The notes under the pieces were generated by a model, which worked only from the letters and a program-made list of their open reading frames with translations, did not search any database and was not told where the DNA came from. The position numbers and the translations under genes are program-made. Shown here in pieces: positions 1 through 12,985 of a DNA stretch of 64,000 nucleotides. How positions within the stretch are numbered: the first letter of the stretch is position 1; each line of letters begins with the position of its first letter. Origin of the DNA: Colletotrichum lupini (Eukaryota > Ascomycota > Sordariomycetes > Glomerellales > Glomerellaceae); the NCBI RefSeq assembly GCF_023278565.1, contig NC_064675.1, positions 4,464,001-4,528,000 on the forward strand. Reading direction: 5' to 3'.

Positions 1-2299
1 ATGTTGGTCACTGTTGGTGCCTCAATGAACACCTTGTTCTCACTACGACAGCCTTCCATCGGTCTTGGTCCTCTAATTGCGCAGATTATTGCATGGCCTA
101 TCGGTCAGGGTTGGGCCAAGGTGATGCCTACGAAGCAGTTCAAGACCTTTGGCATCAAGTGGAGCTTGAACCCGGGACCGTTCAACATCAAGGAGCACTC
201 CATCATTGTCGTGATGGCTGGTGTCTCCTTTTCGGTTGCATACGCTACCGACATTATCCTGGCCCAGCTGGTGTTTTACAAGCAAGACTTTGGCATCGTC
301 TTTCAACTGCTTCTCACCATTTCCACTCAGTCCTTGGGTTACGGAATTGCCGGCATCATGCGAAAGTTCCTCGGTGCGTACTCGTCAAGAAATTTCAGAT
401 TTAGGCTCGCTAACCTTACTATCAGTCTATCCGGCTGCTATGATCTGGCCCGGAAACTTGGTCTCCGTCACTTTGATGAATGCCATGTACGAGACGAATG
501 ACAGACCCGATCCCACTTTCATTGGTGGCAGCATGCCTCGATACAAGTGGTTCGGTATCATTGTTCTTGGCTCATTCTGCTACTATTGGATCCCCGGCTT
601 CCTCGCGCAATTCCTTAGTATCATGGCATTCGCCACCTGGATTGCCCCGAACAATGTTATCATCAACCAGCTATTTGGTGGAACGAGTGGTCTGTCACTT
701 CTGCCGTTGACTCTCGACTGGACTCAGATTTCCGGATTCGTTGGCTCCCCGCTCATTCCCCCATGGCACGCCATTGCCAACACCCTCATCGGTGTTGTTA
801 CCTTCTTCATCATCGGCTGCTCCGTCTTCCACTACAGCGGTGTGTGGTACGCTCAGTTCCTGCCCATGAGCGACTCGGGCACGTACGACAACACGGGTAA
901 CCCGTACAACACGTCTCGCATCCTTACCCCTCAGCTTACACTGAACGAGGAGGCGTACAAGAACTATTCACCGCTGTTCATCAGCACCACGTTCGCCATG
1001 TCGTACGGTCTGTCATTCGCTGCCATCGCTTCTTTGATCGTCTACACCTATCTGCACAACGGGAAGCAGATTTGGGCCCAGTACAGGAACAGCAACAAGG
1101 AGCAGCCCGATATCCACATGAAGCTCATGAGGAAGTACAAGGAGGCGCCGACTTGGTGGTACATGGGCCTCTTCGTGATCGTAAGTAACTTTGCTGGATT
1201 TTGTGGTCCGTCATCATGCACTAACACGCGTGCAGATGCTTGGTCTAGGTTTCGTGACTGTTCTGTACTACCCGACCAACCTGACCTGGTGGGCCTTCCT
1301 TTTGGCGGTGGCTATTTCGTTCGGCTTCTCGCTGCCCATTGGCATTATTCAGGCTGTCACGAACAACCAGATTGGTCTGAATGTGTTGACGGAGTTCATC
1401 TACGGCTACATCCAACCCGGGCGACCTCTCGCACTCATGATGTGAGTTACACTGTGTTCTAATCGACTTTCATCGACTCGTTTTGTGCTGACAAGTTACA
1501 CAGCTTCAAGACTTTTGGCTACATCACCATGTCCCAGTCCCTCAGCTTCGTCTCTGACTTGAAGTTTGGCCACTACATGAAGATCCCGCCAAGAACCATG
1601 TTCATGTGCCAAGTCGTCGCAACCACCTTCTCCTGCTTCATCCAGATCGCCGTGCTCAACGCCGCGTTGAAGAACATCCCCGATGTCTGCACGCCGCACC
1701 AGGAGAACAAGTTCTCTTGCCCGGGCGGCCGCGTCTTCTTTGCCGGTACGTCGTCCCTATCCCCCAACCCACTCCCTCCCGTATCACAAAACTAACAGCC
1801 CCCGTCCACAGCATCCGTAATTTGGGGTCTCATCGGTCCCGCCCGCATGTTCTCCCCGGGCCAAGTCTACTCCGGCCTCTTCATCTTCTTCGGCCTCGGC
1901 GCCATCCTCCCCGTAATCTTCTACTTCGCCGCTCTCAAGTGGCCCAAGTCTCCCGTCAAGTACCTCATGGCGCCCCTCATCTTTGGCGGTGCCGGCGCCA
2001 TCCCCCCCGCGACGCCCCTCAACTACCTCTCCTGGGGCATCGTCGGCTACGTCTTCCAGCACCACATTCGCAAGAAGCATTTTGGCTGGTGGTCGCGCCT
2101 CAACTACCTCACCTCGTCGGGTCTCGACCTCGGCCTGGCGCTCGCCACGCTCGTCATCTTCTTGGCTTTCACGCTTAACAAGATTGAGCCACCTAAATGG
2201 TGGGGTAACGATATCGTGACTGCAACGATGGACGCGCAGGGCACGGCTATCCAGGCGACGCCCGCGCCTGGAACAAAGTTTGGTCCGACAAGCTGGTGA
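1..2299 (+). CDS. OPT family oligopeptide transporter (isp4-type), 5' partial
   Basis: This is a proton-coupled small-peptide transporter of the OPT family, a polytopic plasma-membrane protein; substrate and location are known of the family, not seen here. Exons read 1-373, 426-1180, 1236-1441, 1504-1745 and 1812-2299, with introns of 52, 55, 62 and 66 bp that all have GT..AG ends. The second intron has a CTAAC branch site at 1221. The joined frame gives about 687 residues with no stop before 2297. The family hallmark NPGPFNIKEH lies near residues 58-67, and YPAAMIWPGNLV follows the first splice. Many hydrophobic helices run to a short C-terminal tail. OPT proteins are usually 700-900 residues, so an N-terminal exon should lie left of the window; the ATG at position 1 need not be the start. 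Family assignment is firm; peptide versus glutathione specificity is not readable. Confidence 0.93.
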
Positions 2300-4712
2300 G
2301 TATCGACAATAGCTTTCGGCGTCAAAATAGGTTTAAAAGAGGGACTTGTATCACTAAAGAGCCGTAAAACACAGGGAACACTAGGAGAGAGACATGGGGA
2401 CATGTCCCATGTTCCATGTTGCTCCTGCCTATTCCCCCCCAATTTTGTAAAGGGTGTTTGCTTGGAAAGACCCAGTGGACATTGGATACGGATGATTAAA
2501 TGGGTAGAAGGGCTGGTTACCACGAATATTAAGGATGGATTATTTATTGTGTATACTCTCTATTTCACGCGAGTTAAGTCTAATTTCTACTTTCCGCTTT
2601 GCATAATGGATGGTCCAAAGATTCGTGCATGTGGCAAGAGACACGACACGTCCAAGCATATCTACATATTATCCTCTTGTGTGACGACACAAAGAGGGTG
2701 ATGTAGGTTGTGAAAAGAGCACTTCGTGAGAGCACGCGTTCGGGATCATCAATGGCGTCGTCTTCCTGAGATAGACGTCACCCAAGGACACTTTCGATTT
2801 CAGAGATGGGTAAACGTCTTTCACCTAGTGAGTACACGGCTCAACACGGTCGTTTGGCGTCTTCACGAAGGTGAAGCTGTCTGTTTGACATAAACGTCGG
2901 CAAGCCTATCCCGCCAAAAATTGGCTAGATTTTCATCAAGTTCGGAGCATCGCGATACGCCAGTGACACCTCGACATCCTTACGCCTGCGCCTCGGTACG
3001 CACATCGGTCAACGACTTCAGCCGGGCTACGCCTCGACGCCACAAGACAGCCCAGAAGCACACGAAGGGACAGGCTATCGTTCAACTCGACGGCACCATG
3101 GACCGTCATCACATGACTAGTCCGCGCTATGAACAAGGTACTTCATGATTTATTTCACTCGAGTCTCGGGCCCTAATGCAAGCTCGGCATTCCGAGCCCG
3201 AGAGTGGGAGAGAAACACGCAGATCTCACATCTAGGATCTCGGGGACCCGAAACCAACGACGTCGCAGCGGTAGTGGGCTGATAATGTGTTTACCGCACG
3301 CTCCTCCTCCTCCTCCTCCTCCTCCTCCTCCTCCTCCACCTTGGCATAGGGATCATGGATAGACAACCTGGGCAATAGAAACGGAGAACTGAAAGAAAAA
3401 AAAGACGACTTTTGATGGGTGGGACCCGGGTACGAAATGTTCCAACGCGCGCGCGGCGGGTTATTTATTGGCGCTAACGATTCGGGGGTCTTGAGCCGCC
3501 GGGGCCGTTGGGTGGATCCCTTACGGGGTCGGCCGCGGTTCGGCGGGGCGGAGCGCGGGCAACACGCGCCTCGCAGGGACCCGACCTGGACGTCGTAGTG
3601 TGAGTGGGGGGGGGGGGGAGACCAATTTTTGTTTGCCGTTCCATTGACTCTCGAAAGTGGCACCGGTGGGTTGCTTTTCTGTCGGGGGCGAAAAGTGCCA
3701 GTGATGATGGAGTCGCTTTGAAGTGGAGCTCGCTCTCTGTTTCGACTTTTGAGCGTTGTTTCCTGTAAGCAGATCATGTTTAAGTCTGGAACGGATTTCA
3801 TCTGAAAGAGTGCGAGCATTGATTGGCAAAGCGGCATACATGAAAACGGGATTCGCTGTCGTAAACGAGCTGTGAGTTTGGACTTTGTGTCGTCTTAATC
3901 AACGAGGCTCCTCAACAAGGGCAGAACTTCTTCCAAACAGGACACAAATATCCGTGCTTCAGCCGGAACCAGGGAAAAGCTTTTTTCTGCTTGCGGAGAG
4001 TCCGCGGTTAGCCACGCCCGGTCGAGTACGGATACGTCTTGGAGATTTCAAAAGTCTGATATATTGCCAAGAAAATGAACGGGATTACCAGTCCCCTCCC
4101 AAAATCCAATGCCGCAATACGAAATACCGGCCGAATGGGTGGATCCAGCTACAGCTGACATCGTCTTTTCGAATTGTCATTACGAATCGCCTGCAGGCTT
4201 GAGAGATGCCGGCCGGAGTGGGGGAGGAGGATGAGATTTCCATGGGCTTTTCAAAGTTCAAGCTTCTTGATGTGGGCTTTCGGCAACAGTAGCTTCTTCG
4301 GGGATCCAAGAGCCGCAGGTCCCCAACCTTTTTGAATTCTTGTTGGCTGCCGTTGATGCCAATGTTGCATCCTTTATTTGGCCGAGTTTGCCCATTGTCG
4401 AAATGGAGCGAGTTGGTGAACGCCACGGCAGGCCCTGTCAAAGTCTGCGGAACCGGGTACAGCAACCAACGGCAGTTTGGCTGGGTCCCGTGCCGTAACC
4501 CCCGGCGGCCTCACTTGAAGCTCATGATGTAAGCAGTATGAAGTCGTTCGATGCATACACTGCATACATGACTGCATATGCCCCTTTGACCGAGTGTTCC
4601 CGGGGGCAGGCAACAACGGCCACATTGATGCGGCCAAATGCGATGCAACTTCGGTCCAGCCACTCTTTCCCACTTTATTTTGACATCCGCATACAGAGCT
4701 AGAGTTGCTGCT
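2300..4712. other. Intergenic region without a supported gene
   Basis: Only short open frames with low-complexity or unrelated composition occur here. No spliced gene model or RNA gene could be recognised. It includes a CTC trinucleotide tract and a G-run near 3606-3619. Normal base composition argues against RIP in this stretch. Confidence 0.6.
3301..3337. repeat. (CTC)n microsatellite
   Basis: About twelve uninterrupted CTC units. It creates a glutamate run in a minus-strand open frame that is otherwise unlike a protein. Confidence 0.95.
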
Positions 4713-4721
4713 GCATTGTTT
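4713..4721. repeat. Left 9-bp target site duplication of the MITE-like element
   Basis: GCATTGTTT abuts the left inverted repeat and is repeated exactly at 5601-5609, directly after the right inverted repeat. Confidence 0.9.
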
Positions 4722-5600
4722 GTGAACACAGGTAAACTGACCTGTGGCCCCCCCGGTTACCTGACCTGACCAAGGAAAAGGGACGTGACCTGAGCGCTCT
4801 TCTGATTGGCCCGTGGAAAATAAGTGGGTCCAGCTGACCTAATTCTAAACTAATCTTAAAGTAATCTAGAATTAATTCAGAACTAATTTAGACATATTTC
4901 AGAATTAATTCTATATTATAATTTAAAAATATCAAAATATACTTATTTTAATATAAAAAATATATTCTTTTAAATATATTCTTTTAAATATATTATAATA
5001 ATTTATATATGTAATAATTAATTTAGATATAAAAAGTAAAGTTTTGAATTTTGAAAATTTATTTTAAAATATATTTTAAAACTAATTTAGAATTAGTTTA
5101 GAATTAATTTAGAACAAATTTAGAACTAATTTCGAACTAATCCTTATTAAATTTTAAAACTTAGTAATAGTTTATTTTTAAATATTAATTTTTATAATAT
5201 TAATTCAATTAAGATATTATAAAAATATATATATAAATAGTTTAATTTAATAATAAAGTGTTAATATTAAAAATAACTTATATATTATTAATTTTTATTT
5301 ATTAATATTAGTTTAATCCAGAATTGATTTAGAATCGATTCTAAATTAATTTAAAGATAGTTTTTTTTAAAAATGCTAGCTTTAGTTATTTATAATATAT
5401 AAAATACTTTTTAAAAATTATTATTATATATATATAATTATTTAATATTATAGTTAATATATATTCTTAATTAATTTAGAATCGATTCTGAACTATATCT
5501 AGATCACCTACGGAGTGGCACGGGCCATACTCACGTGAAGATGTGGGGCGGTCAGCTAACACCCCCCCCCCCCCCCACAGGTCAGTTTACCTGTGTTCAC
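4722..5600. mobile_element. Non-autonomous TIR DNA transposon (MITE-like, Mutator-like target duplication)
   Basis: The element is 879 bp. Its ends are perfect 26-bp inverted repeats (4722-4747 and 5575-5600) starting GTGAACACAGGTAAACTGAC. Similarity continues imperfectly inward for roughly 90-100 bp: blocks resembling TTACCTGACC, ACGTGA and GGCCCGTG occur in the same order from both ends. It is flanked by identical 9-bp duplications GCATTGTTT. The interior, about 4840-5510, is very AT-rich, built of variations on TTAGAATTAATTTAGAACTAA, with no open frame, so there is no transposase. A 9-bp duplication with long inverted repeats fits Mutator-like elements; hAT elements usually make 8 bp. Whether the AT-rich interior is native or decayed is not clear: unlike the 13-27 kb block it has few CpG or CpC left. 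Confidence 0.88.
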
Positions 5601-5609
5601 GCATTGTTT
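5601..5609. repeat. Right 9-bp target site duplication of the MITE-like element
   Basis: GCATTGTTT is identical to 4713-4721 and immediately follows the right inverted repeat. Confidence 0.9.
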
Positions 5610-8192
5610 GCACTTTTGTCATGTGCTCGAACCGTGTCACGCATGTCGCTATGTCATAGAGTATAGATGAAGGATGGGATCAGGATCAGGATCGGTGCTA
5701 ACATGCCCCCTTACATGACAGATTCAACCCGCCTCCAGTTTCTCCCTCTCTTTTCTAGAACCATGCCTGGAATGCCACCGAATGCTGAGCTTGCTTATTC
5801 CTTCTTTCCCGGGTTTTTTTTTCTCTTTCTGCCCGAGTCTCCACGCCGGTATGCATAGATCGTACGAAGAAATATAGGGCCGAGACTTTCTCCAATTTGG
5901 CATCACTGATTAGCGACTACGGATTGGCTGTTACCTCACGGGTTCGCCGTTGGAGTACCACCACCACCACCACCACCACCAGTCTCACACCGCCCTCCCC
6001 AGTTCCAACGCCGCCTAGAAACGGCCTCCTCCGAAGAAAGCTGTCAGTCGCGCGCGGCTCACGCTAATTAGTCACTGGATAGAGGTGGGAAGCTAATTTG
6101 CCCTACCAACACCATACCCCCGTATCTGGAATGACATTCCAATCGAAGTTGCCGCCAAAACCGTCGCGGGACTCCCGCGAGACTTCGAGAAGAAGACGCC
6201 CCCTAACCTTCCCTCCCCTGTCATGTCTTGCTAGTTGTCTTCCCAAATGTCTCACCGTGAAGAAGGAGCGTGGAAAGAAGCAGAACAGGTCGAAGGAAAC
6301 TTGGGAGAAGCTGAGGAGGAGAGGGCCGGAGTCTGAGACACGTGGCGGTGATCTATCGTGATCCCGCGCAATCAAGGGGCGGATCTCCCGGGGTCCACAT
6401 GCCCCCAATTGATTATCGAAGTCCCTGGTAATGTCAACGTCGTCGTACGGACTCAGAATCGTGAACAACAGCAGGTGTCCGTAGGGGAAATGACACCATG
6501 GACGGAACTCAGCTGTCAGCCTCATCTCCAACTGCATTAGTGTGACTTGATAGTGTGTCGAGCAGCTGAGTAGTTGAATCAACGCTACAGGGCTGGTGCT
6601 CCTGGCGCTAGATATACGGTAGCGCTCCTCGTGGCCCCCGAGGGACCGCCATCTACGCCTCGCATCAAGTCCCAACGGGGAGTCTAGACTCCGCCAGAGC
6701 GCTGTGGCGGCCACGCTCTTCGTTGGTGCCGGAAACTTTGTTCCTGAGCCGGCCCCCAACATTGCGGCTCAAGTCCACAGTATTCGCAGATAGCACAGGT
6801 GGAGGATACTCGGGCGCCGTCAAGCCGCTGGTGCGAAAAGGGGGGCCAGGGAGTCCGGGCCGGCCGGCTCGGAGTTTTGACGGCCGGCCGGTCGAAAGCA
6901 CCACCAGCTAAGGACCAAGGTACTGAGCTGGGTTTCCCATAGTAAATCTAGCCACTAGATATGGTTCCCGAAAACGAGAAGAGAGTAGCCGCATCCAGCC
7001 TATCATATCGTTCGTCTTCTTGTTTCTGCTCTGTGCCCGTCGAACAGTGATCTCTTGACGTCTGCCTCCAGAAACTGAGCATATTGGGTCTGTGAATCTC
7101 TGACGAAGGGACCGATCTCTGCATCTCAATCATTAGACGAGCTTCATCCTAGACCCAAGACGCACATCCTTACACATTACGGTCTCGTCTTAACGGAGTG
7201 GCCACCAGTGAAGACTTTCTGACTCAACTAGGAGAACCAACTCGCGGCAGGTGCTTTTCTTCACTTCCTCAACGACATCGAACCGAACCGAACCGAAACC
7301 CAACTCCTCCCTCGATACTCCCCGCCCCCAAGCCTCTCGTCGACGAGATTACCCTAATGGAACCTCTAGTTCAAAACGCCGACGACCGCCTCCTCTTCCT
7401 CCTCCTACTCCTCTTCGACCCGGTCCCACCTCATCTCTCCTCTGTCCTTGACCCCTTGATGGCGAGGAGGAGGAGGAGGAGAACAATGACGACGACAACG
7501 ACAACGACTATAGCAAGCCGCTTCTTGGGGGCCAGTAATCCGCCGACTACAAAAAAATATACCTTGAAGATAACCCCCCCCCCCCTTTTTGCAGCGAGAT
7601 CATGGGCAGCATCAAGTCGACTACGAGCCTGTCTCGCAGTTGAGCAAAAAGAGAGAAAAAACCTTATAAAATTGACAGAAGTGACAAATAAGAGCATTGC
7701 AATATCCTCCGTAGCTACAAAGGTAATCTAGTATCTAGTCAGACACGCAGCCTTACTTCTCGTCGGTTGCCGAAATGAAAGCAAATAACATGAAACTTTC
7801 TGGTATTCTCTAGCCCGGTGTAGAGCTTTTCCTTTAGTGTTTTCCCACTTAACTTTGTTGCTTGGCATTATTCATCCCTTTTCCCCCGAGTCTCCAACTT
7901 CTATCATCGCGACCGGTAGTCCGGCCCTCGTAGCAGTAAAATACAGTACTCGTCACAATGGCTCCTCCGAAACGAATCAGAAGTCAACTCATGACGTTGA
8001 AACACCTCTTCGTTTCCCCCTAATCTAGGTTTTGTTGAATAGAAATGATTGCCTTCCTCGTCATCCTCTGGGTATCTTTGCTGCCTCCAAAATCACTTTT
8101 CTGTGCCCTCAGGCTTGGCTCGACAAATATGCTGCTGGCTGTCATATCCACTGCAGACCAGGTGCCCCAAAATGCTTCCAGAACTACCCATA
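5610..8192. other. Intergenic region without a supported gene
   Basis: Several overlapping open frames on both strands look like chance frames in GC-rich DNA. Short trinucleotide tracts occur (CAC near 5957, GAG near 7465). The right end is the 3' flank of the transcription-factor gene. I see no transposon ends or RNA gene. Confidence 0.5.
5957..5981. repeat. (ACC)n microsatellite
   Basis: Eight ACC units in a row. Confidence 0.95.
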
Positions 8193-11100
8193 CTAGGAGT
8201 ATTCTGCCGGAACGTACATTGGTACACTGGGGGCCGTGTACCCCGGAGGCCCGGCCGCTGGCACCCCAGCACCGTTAGGACCGCCAGGCACAACGTAGTT
8301 CGCAAAGCCTTGAAACTGCTGCTGGCCGGGGCCTTGCGCAGAGAACACAGGTGCGTTCACGGTCGGAGCTGCAACCGCGGCTACCGCGACGGGAGGCGCT
8401 CCGGCGCCAGCTGGCACCGCTGCCCCCGACGCATGAGGCCCTCTAGATATTGCGTTGGGCACAGCTGACCAGCCCCAAAGCTGATCGAACTCGAGCTCTC
8501 CATCACCTGTGTCCGAGTCACCACCCATCCGCGCACTTTGGTCACCCTGTGACATGCTGGGGGTACTACCGGCCGGCGAGGCGACGGCTGACGGGCCTGT
8601 AGACGTAGGAAAGCTATGGTCCGTCTTCATTGACAGCGGCGGTGGCGCCATTGGCTTGGCTTTGTTTCCTGTCATGCCCGATACTGTGGCAGCCAGAGAA
8701 TTCTTACGCGAAGACTTGAAGATGGTGCCAATGGGGTCGTTGAGGGATGTCGGGGAAAGCATTGGGGGCGCGGGCATGGCTGGCTGCTCGGTCTTTTTCT
8801 GTTGTAATTCGTAGACGACGTTGCGGAAAGATGTGAGGATGAAGAGGAGTCGACTAGCCTGCGGGTCGCTGGTAGCACAATACCGCATAATAGCAATGGT
8901 ATTAGATATCGAGGCCGCGTAAGTCGGGTTGGGGTATATAGATGCAAATTCGTTACTCAGGATGACGAGTGAGGCAGCGAAGAGAAAGTAGCTGGGTGAG
9001 ATGTTAGCATAATGCAGTTTGCAGTCCATTTCGTATTTACATACAGAACAAAGGGGTTTCGTTGAGGAAGGTAGTTGCTCTCAAACGCCTTTTGCACGTA
9101 GATGATTGTCTGGTTAGAAGCGTGTAAGCATGCCTCGCAATACTTTGACATGCGGTTGATCCAGCGGGGGACCGGGAGAGCAAGGCCGCTTCGCTCGCCG
9201 TGAACTTTACTCAAAAGGCAGAGAAAAAATGGACGAGTCAGTAAGAGAATAGAGTGGCAGTATAAGAGGTTGACATGCAGAGCCGCGATGCCCTGAGCGG
9301 GGTTGCTGGGATCGGCGGCCACCCGCCCACCCGCCAATTCGGGGCTCAGAGTAGTGTACCAGGTGTTGCACTGCTCCCAGATGTCTTGAGCGAGGCGGAC
9401 CGAAATTCGCCGGCGGGCGTAGATCTTCTTGAGAATCTGCCCAACGATCCGACAAGATCGCACGGCGGCGTCGAGCCCATCATCGGGATCCGTAACACGG
9501 ATCAATTCCCCTTGGGAGTTTTTTTCAAACACCAAAAGCGCATCTACAGAGCACTCTTCTTCGTCAATGGCGACCGGTCGGCCTAGTGATGCCGCGAGAA
9601 ACCGATCGAGAACGAATAGACTTCTCCAGAGGTTACGGCGGAGCCGAATCTCCTCGCCATTGAAAATAAAGTGGTTCTCGTGGACCCTGTGTAAGCCAAG
9701 AGCAAAGCCAGAACGGACCGCCATTCCTAAAAGATGAAAGCATTAGCTATGATGTTCCGCACGGGATAGCTGATTATGGCCTCACCAAAGTAGGCGTACG
9801 CTGCGTTACGTTTGGATATCGCTAGCATATAGACAGCCATCAATGACAGTGCCTGCACAGACCAAAAGTCTGCATCTTCAAATCCGGAAATGGGGTCGCC
9901 AAGAGCTTTGGCACTCCTGAAGAATAGCTCGGCGCGGTCATATCGACTTGCTCGGAGCTTTTTGAAAATCACGTCTTCTTTGCTACCGGGAAGCGGTGTC
10001 CCCAAGACGGTGCCGATAGCAAAGGTCAAATGCAATAGGCAGAGGAAAGAAGATTGCGCTGCCAATGGATCTGTGTAGCAGGCTTCCACGGACTCTTCAA
10101 ATGCTGCTCTGTTAAAGACCTCGATCAGGCCGTGAGTCTATAGCAAGTCAGCAACCAAACCTCATAAGCGTCGTACCGAGTACTCAGAGGAATCGCATAC
10201 GTTCGTAAAGAAGGAGTCCAGCAGAGCGTTGGCTGTATCCCTGTCGGGCAGGATATGTGGAGGCCGAATGCTATCCGGGATAGCACTGGTCGCCTCCATG
10301 ATCTTATGGCGGCTAGGGTCCAGGGTAAAGTCGCTGGGCCCAACGCTCGCCTCCACAATCATTCGTATGAGCTGTAGGTAAGCCAACGAGGCCGAGTCGC
10401 CAACGTAGACTGATCGTATGATTAGTTACAAGATAAATACAACGCCCTGGCATAGGATACATACGGAGTCTGCCTGTAGGATCCTGCAACATTCTGGTAG
10501 ATTGCATAAGCGATGTCTCTTCATCAGGTCCTGAAGCGGTGCTGTGCCTGGAGCGAATGTCGAACTCGCGGTCTACTCCCAGCATTTCATGGTCCTGTTC
10601 GATAGATGGCTTTATATCAGATCCGGCGGCTGGTTTCGCATCGTTGACTGGTTGGTTCGGTCTCGAGTCCCATGGGGTCGTGGCCGCCGCGGGGCTCTCA
10701 GATGTGAGTGAGCCATCTGGGGCTGTTGGCTTCACCGTCGGTAGTTCTTCAATATTGCGACGCTTGGAAGGAGAAGCTAATTGGTCCGGGGCGGTCTGCT
10801 CGGAGCCATTGCTAGTCGTGTATGTACACTGAAGACTCCTCTTGGTACAAGTGCCGCAAGGGCGAGCACCGTTGCACTGTCAAGTATCGGTCAGCGACTG
10901 GAAAGTGACTTGGCGACTAACGTGATGCGGGAGGTGAACCGGACAAGGTCTCGGAAAATTGCAAATAGCTAGCACTTGCCGAGCTTGAGGTCATTCAGAT
11001 AGACCGGGATGCGGTGTACACGAGGCCGGCAAGGCGGTAACCCGTTGTCGATCGGTACTGGGGCACTTCATGGGATGAACCAATGATCCTGGGAAGTCTG

Positions 11101-11900
11101 TGACCAGATCGTCGGGTTGCCCACAAAGACATGCCTTGACGAGGGGCACCCCGGGTGCTGGAAGAGATGCCCCGTTTAAGGGTCCAGCAAATTGAGCAAC
11201 GAGTGCGAAATGTGCTGCAAGAAACAGCTCGGAAAACAGATGGAGAATGGTGTATCTGCATGGATGCCCACCACCCACTTGGATGGACCGGACTTAGTTG
11301 GCAATGTAGCATTGACAATCAAGGCAGAGAGGGGAGCTTGCACGATTAAAGTGTATTTTTTGTCGAATTGTGAGGCCACGATCAACGCGGTCAGAGGATA
11401 CGTCGCCATATCGGGCCGGAGAATTCCCCCAACAAGAGATATTTCCCGATACATAAGCCAGGTTTTTCAGTGATGGGCAGTCTGAATCCCCATTCATGGC
11501 AATTGGAATGGGATTGTACTTGGTTCTTCTGGCAACTAGCCGAGACCGGCGCGAGGAAATGGTGGGGAGTTGTCAAGACGTTTTGGCAACGCCACGGAGG
11601 GAGCTCTAGGTATGCCGGTACTAAGAGCACTAATAATATGACAGCTGGGGTAAAATGTGATGGACTGGGAAGCGAGTAGGACAATGTGGAAAGAAACAAC
11701 AACAACAAAGGGTGACGATAGTGCTGGTCGGCCAGGCTTGAATTCGGGCTCTACCACGAACAGAAAACAAGAGTTGGGTGCACCAGGAACGTGGGGGATG
11801 GGGAAAAGAGGATGCTTACCTTTTGCTTTCGTCGCTTACACGTGTCACAGGCCTGTGCAGTCCGTTGGCGCTTGTCATCTGGGACCTTGGGTCGGGTCAT
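8193..11900 (-). CDS. Zn2Cys6 transcription factor with fungal-specific TF domain
   Basis: A DNA-binding regulator of the fungal binuclear zinc-cluster class, nuclear; target genes unknown. Minus-strand exons are 11900-11820, 10876-10465, 10409-10201, 10137-9786, 9726-9045 and 8991-8193, giving 844 residues with phases that close exactly. The cluster is C18-x2-C21-x6-C28-x5-C34-x2-C37-x6-C44 with KRRKQK between the second and third cysteines. Introns 2-5 are 55, 63, 59 and 53 bp; intron 1 is 943 bp and falls just before C28. The middle has YVGDSASL near residue 166 and the Fungal_trans core ending in GLHR near 365. The C-terminal 180 residues are Pro/Ala/Gly-rich, likely an activation or disordered tail. 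The start ATG (MTRPK) is the first after an in-frame stop about 60 bp upstream. A Gypsy element begins about 1.1 kb upstream. I cannot match it to a named regulator. Confidence 0.9.
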
Positions 11901-12985
11901 TGTCGAGGATGTTGATGCATCAGCCGACGGTCCATGGACCCTGGATGATGCCCGTTATCCGACGAGAAGACGATGTGGAGTTGGAGATCGGAGCAGCAGC
12001 GGCCGCACCAAGACCAAAAATGTCGCAGCGGCGGGGATGGCGGGGGAGGGCGGAACTAGGCGGGAGCTGTTTCGAGGGTATACACTACAGCCTACAGGTA
12101 ACTGTAAGTGTACAAGCTGTCCCGAAAGGTGAACTGTAGAGAGGCGGATAGCAGCAGACAGCGGGTGCGGATAAGTGTAAGCATAGGCATGCTCATGCTT
12201 CCCTCTCACTGCAATAAGGTAAGTTGACGGGAATGACGGGCGAAGGCAGCGGGTAGGAGATGAGGGTGCGGAAGCCGCAGCCGTAGAGACGGTTCCGTGC
12301 TCTGCCCCCGGGGGGCGGGAAGCTAGTAAGGGTCGGTTCTTCAAGCAAGCTTTTCTGACATGTTCCGACGACAGACAAGCAAGCTCGCTGGACGATGATG
12401 GGCAGGCGAGGATAACCGCAAGTGGGGAGCTTGAGCTTTCGGATATGGGGGGGTTGTTACTTTAAAGAGCAACACCCCAAGGTACGTGATAATGAGATGT
12501 GACGAGGGAAGCAGCAAATGTCAACTTGTGTTATGCCGCGCCGGTTTGGCTTGCTGCGGGTGAGCAGGAAAGGATAGGGCTGGGGAGGACTGGAATCCAA
12601 GCTGGGCAGGACAAGACCAGTGAGATGGTATGGGAAAGAGATGGAGGGGACCGCCGTTACGGCAGGCGGATATCGGCGATGGCGGGGAACGACGGGTGGA
12701 AGGACGGACGTGGACGTGGGCGTATGAGAGACAAGTAGAGCAAGGCCGGACGAGAATGAGGAAAGGGTAGAGAGAGGACTGGGCGGGCGAGGGAGGGAAG
12801 GGCGAGACTTTGATCGGATATGGGACAATCGACCAGTCCAAGAGACTCATTCAAAAAAATGGGCAAAAGTACGAAGGACGCGCGCTTGTTACGCCCAACG
12901 CAAGTCAGGCCAGGTGAAGGGGACGGGGGAGTCGGGGGACTGGGGTGAGCGAGCTACTTGGACTGGAGCCCTTCAGGGAAGCAGG
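11901..12985 (-). promoter_or_regulatory. Presumed promoter and 5' leader of the Zn2Cys6 gene
   Basis: This stretch lies between the start codon of the transcription factor and the retroelement insertion. On the gene's strand it has long pyrimidine-rich runs (for example 12560-12830), common in fungal leaders. Open frames here are repetitive chance frames. No specific binding site can be assigned. Confidence 0.4.

Noticed and set aside
3232..3841. 201-codon minus-strand frame with a poly-Glu run
   Set aside because: The Glu run is a translated CTC microsatellite, the rest is Pro/Arg/Ser-rich chance sequence, and no domain is visible.
6103..6762. 219-codon minus-strand frame
   Set aside because: No recognisable domain and similar frames overlap on other strands; no splice or start context to support it.
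7198..7731. 177-codon plus-strand frame
   Set aside because: It opens with GTG, which is not a normal start in fungi, and its content is translated trinucleotide repeats.
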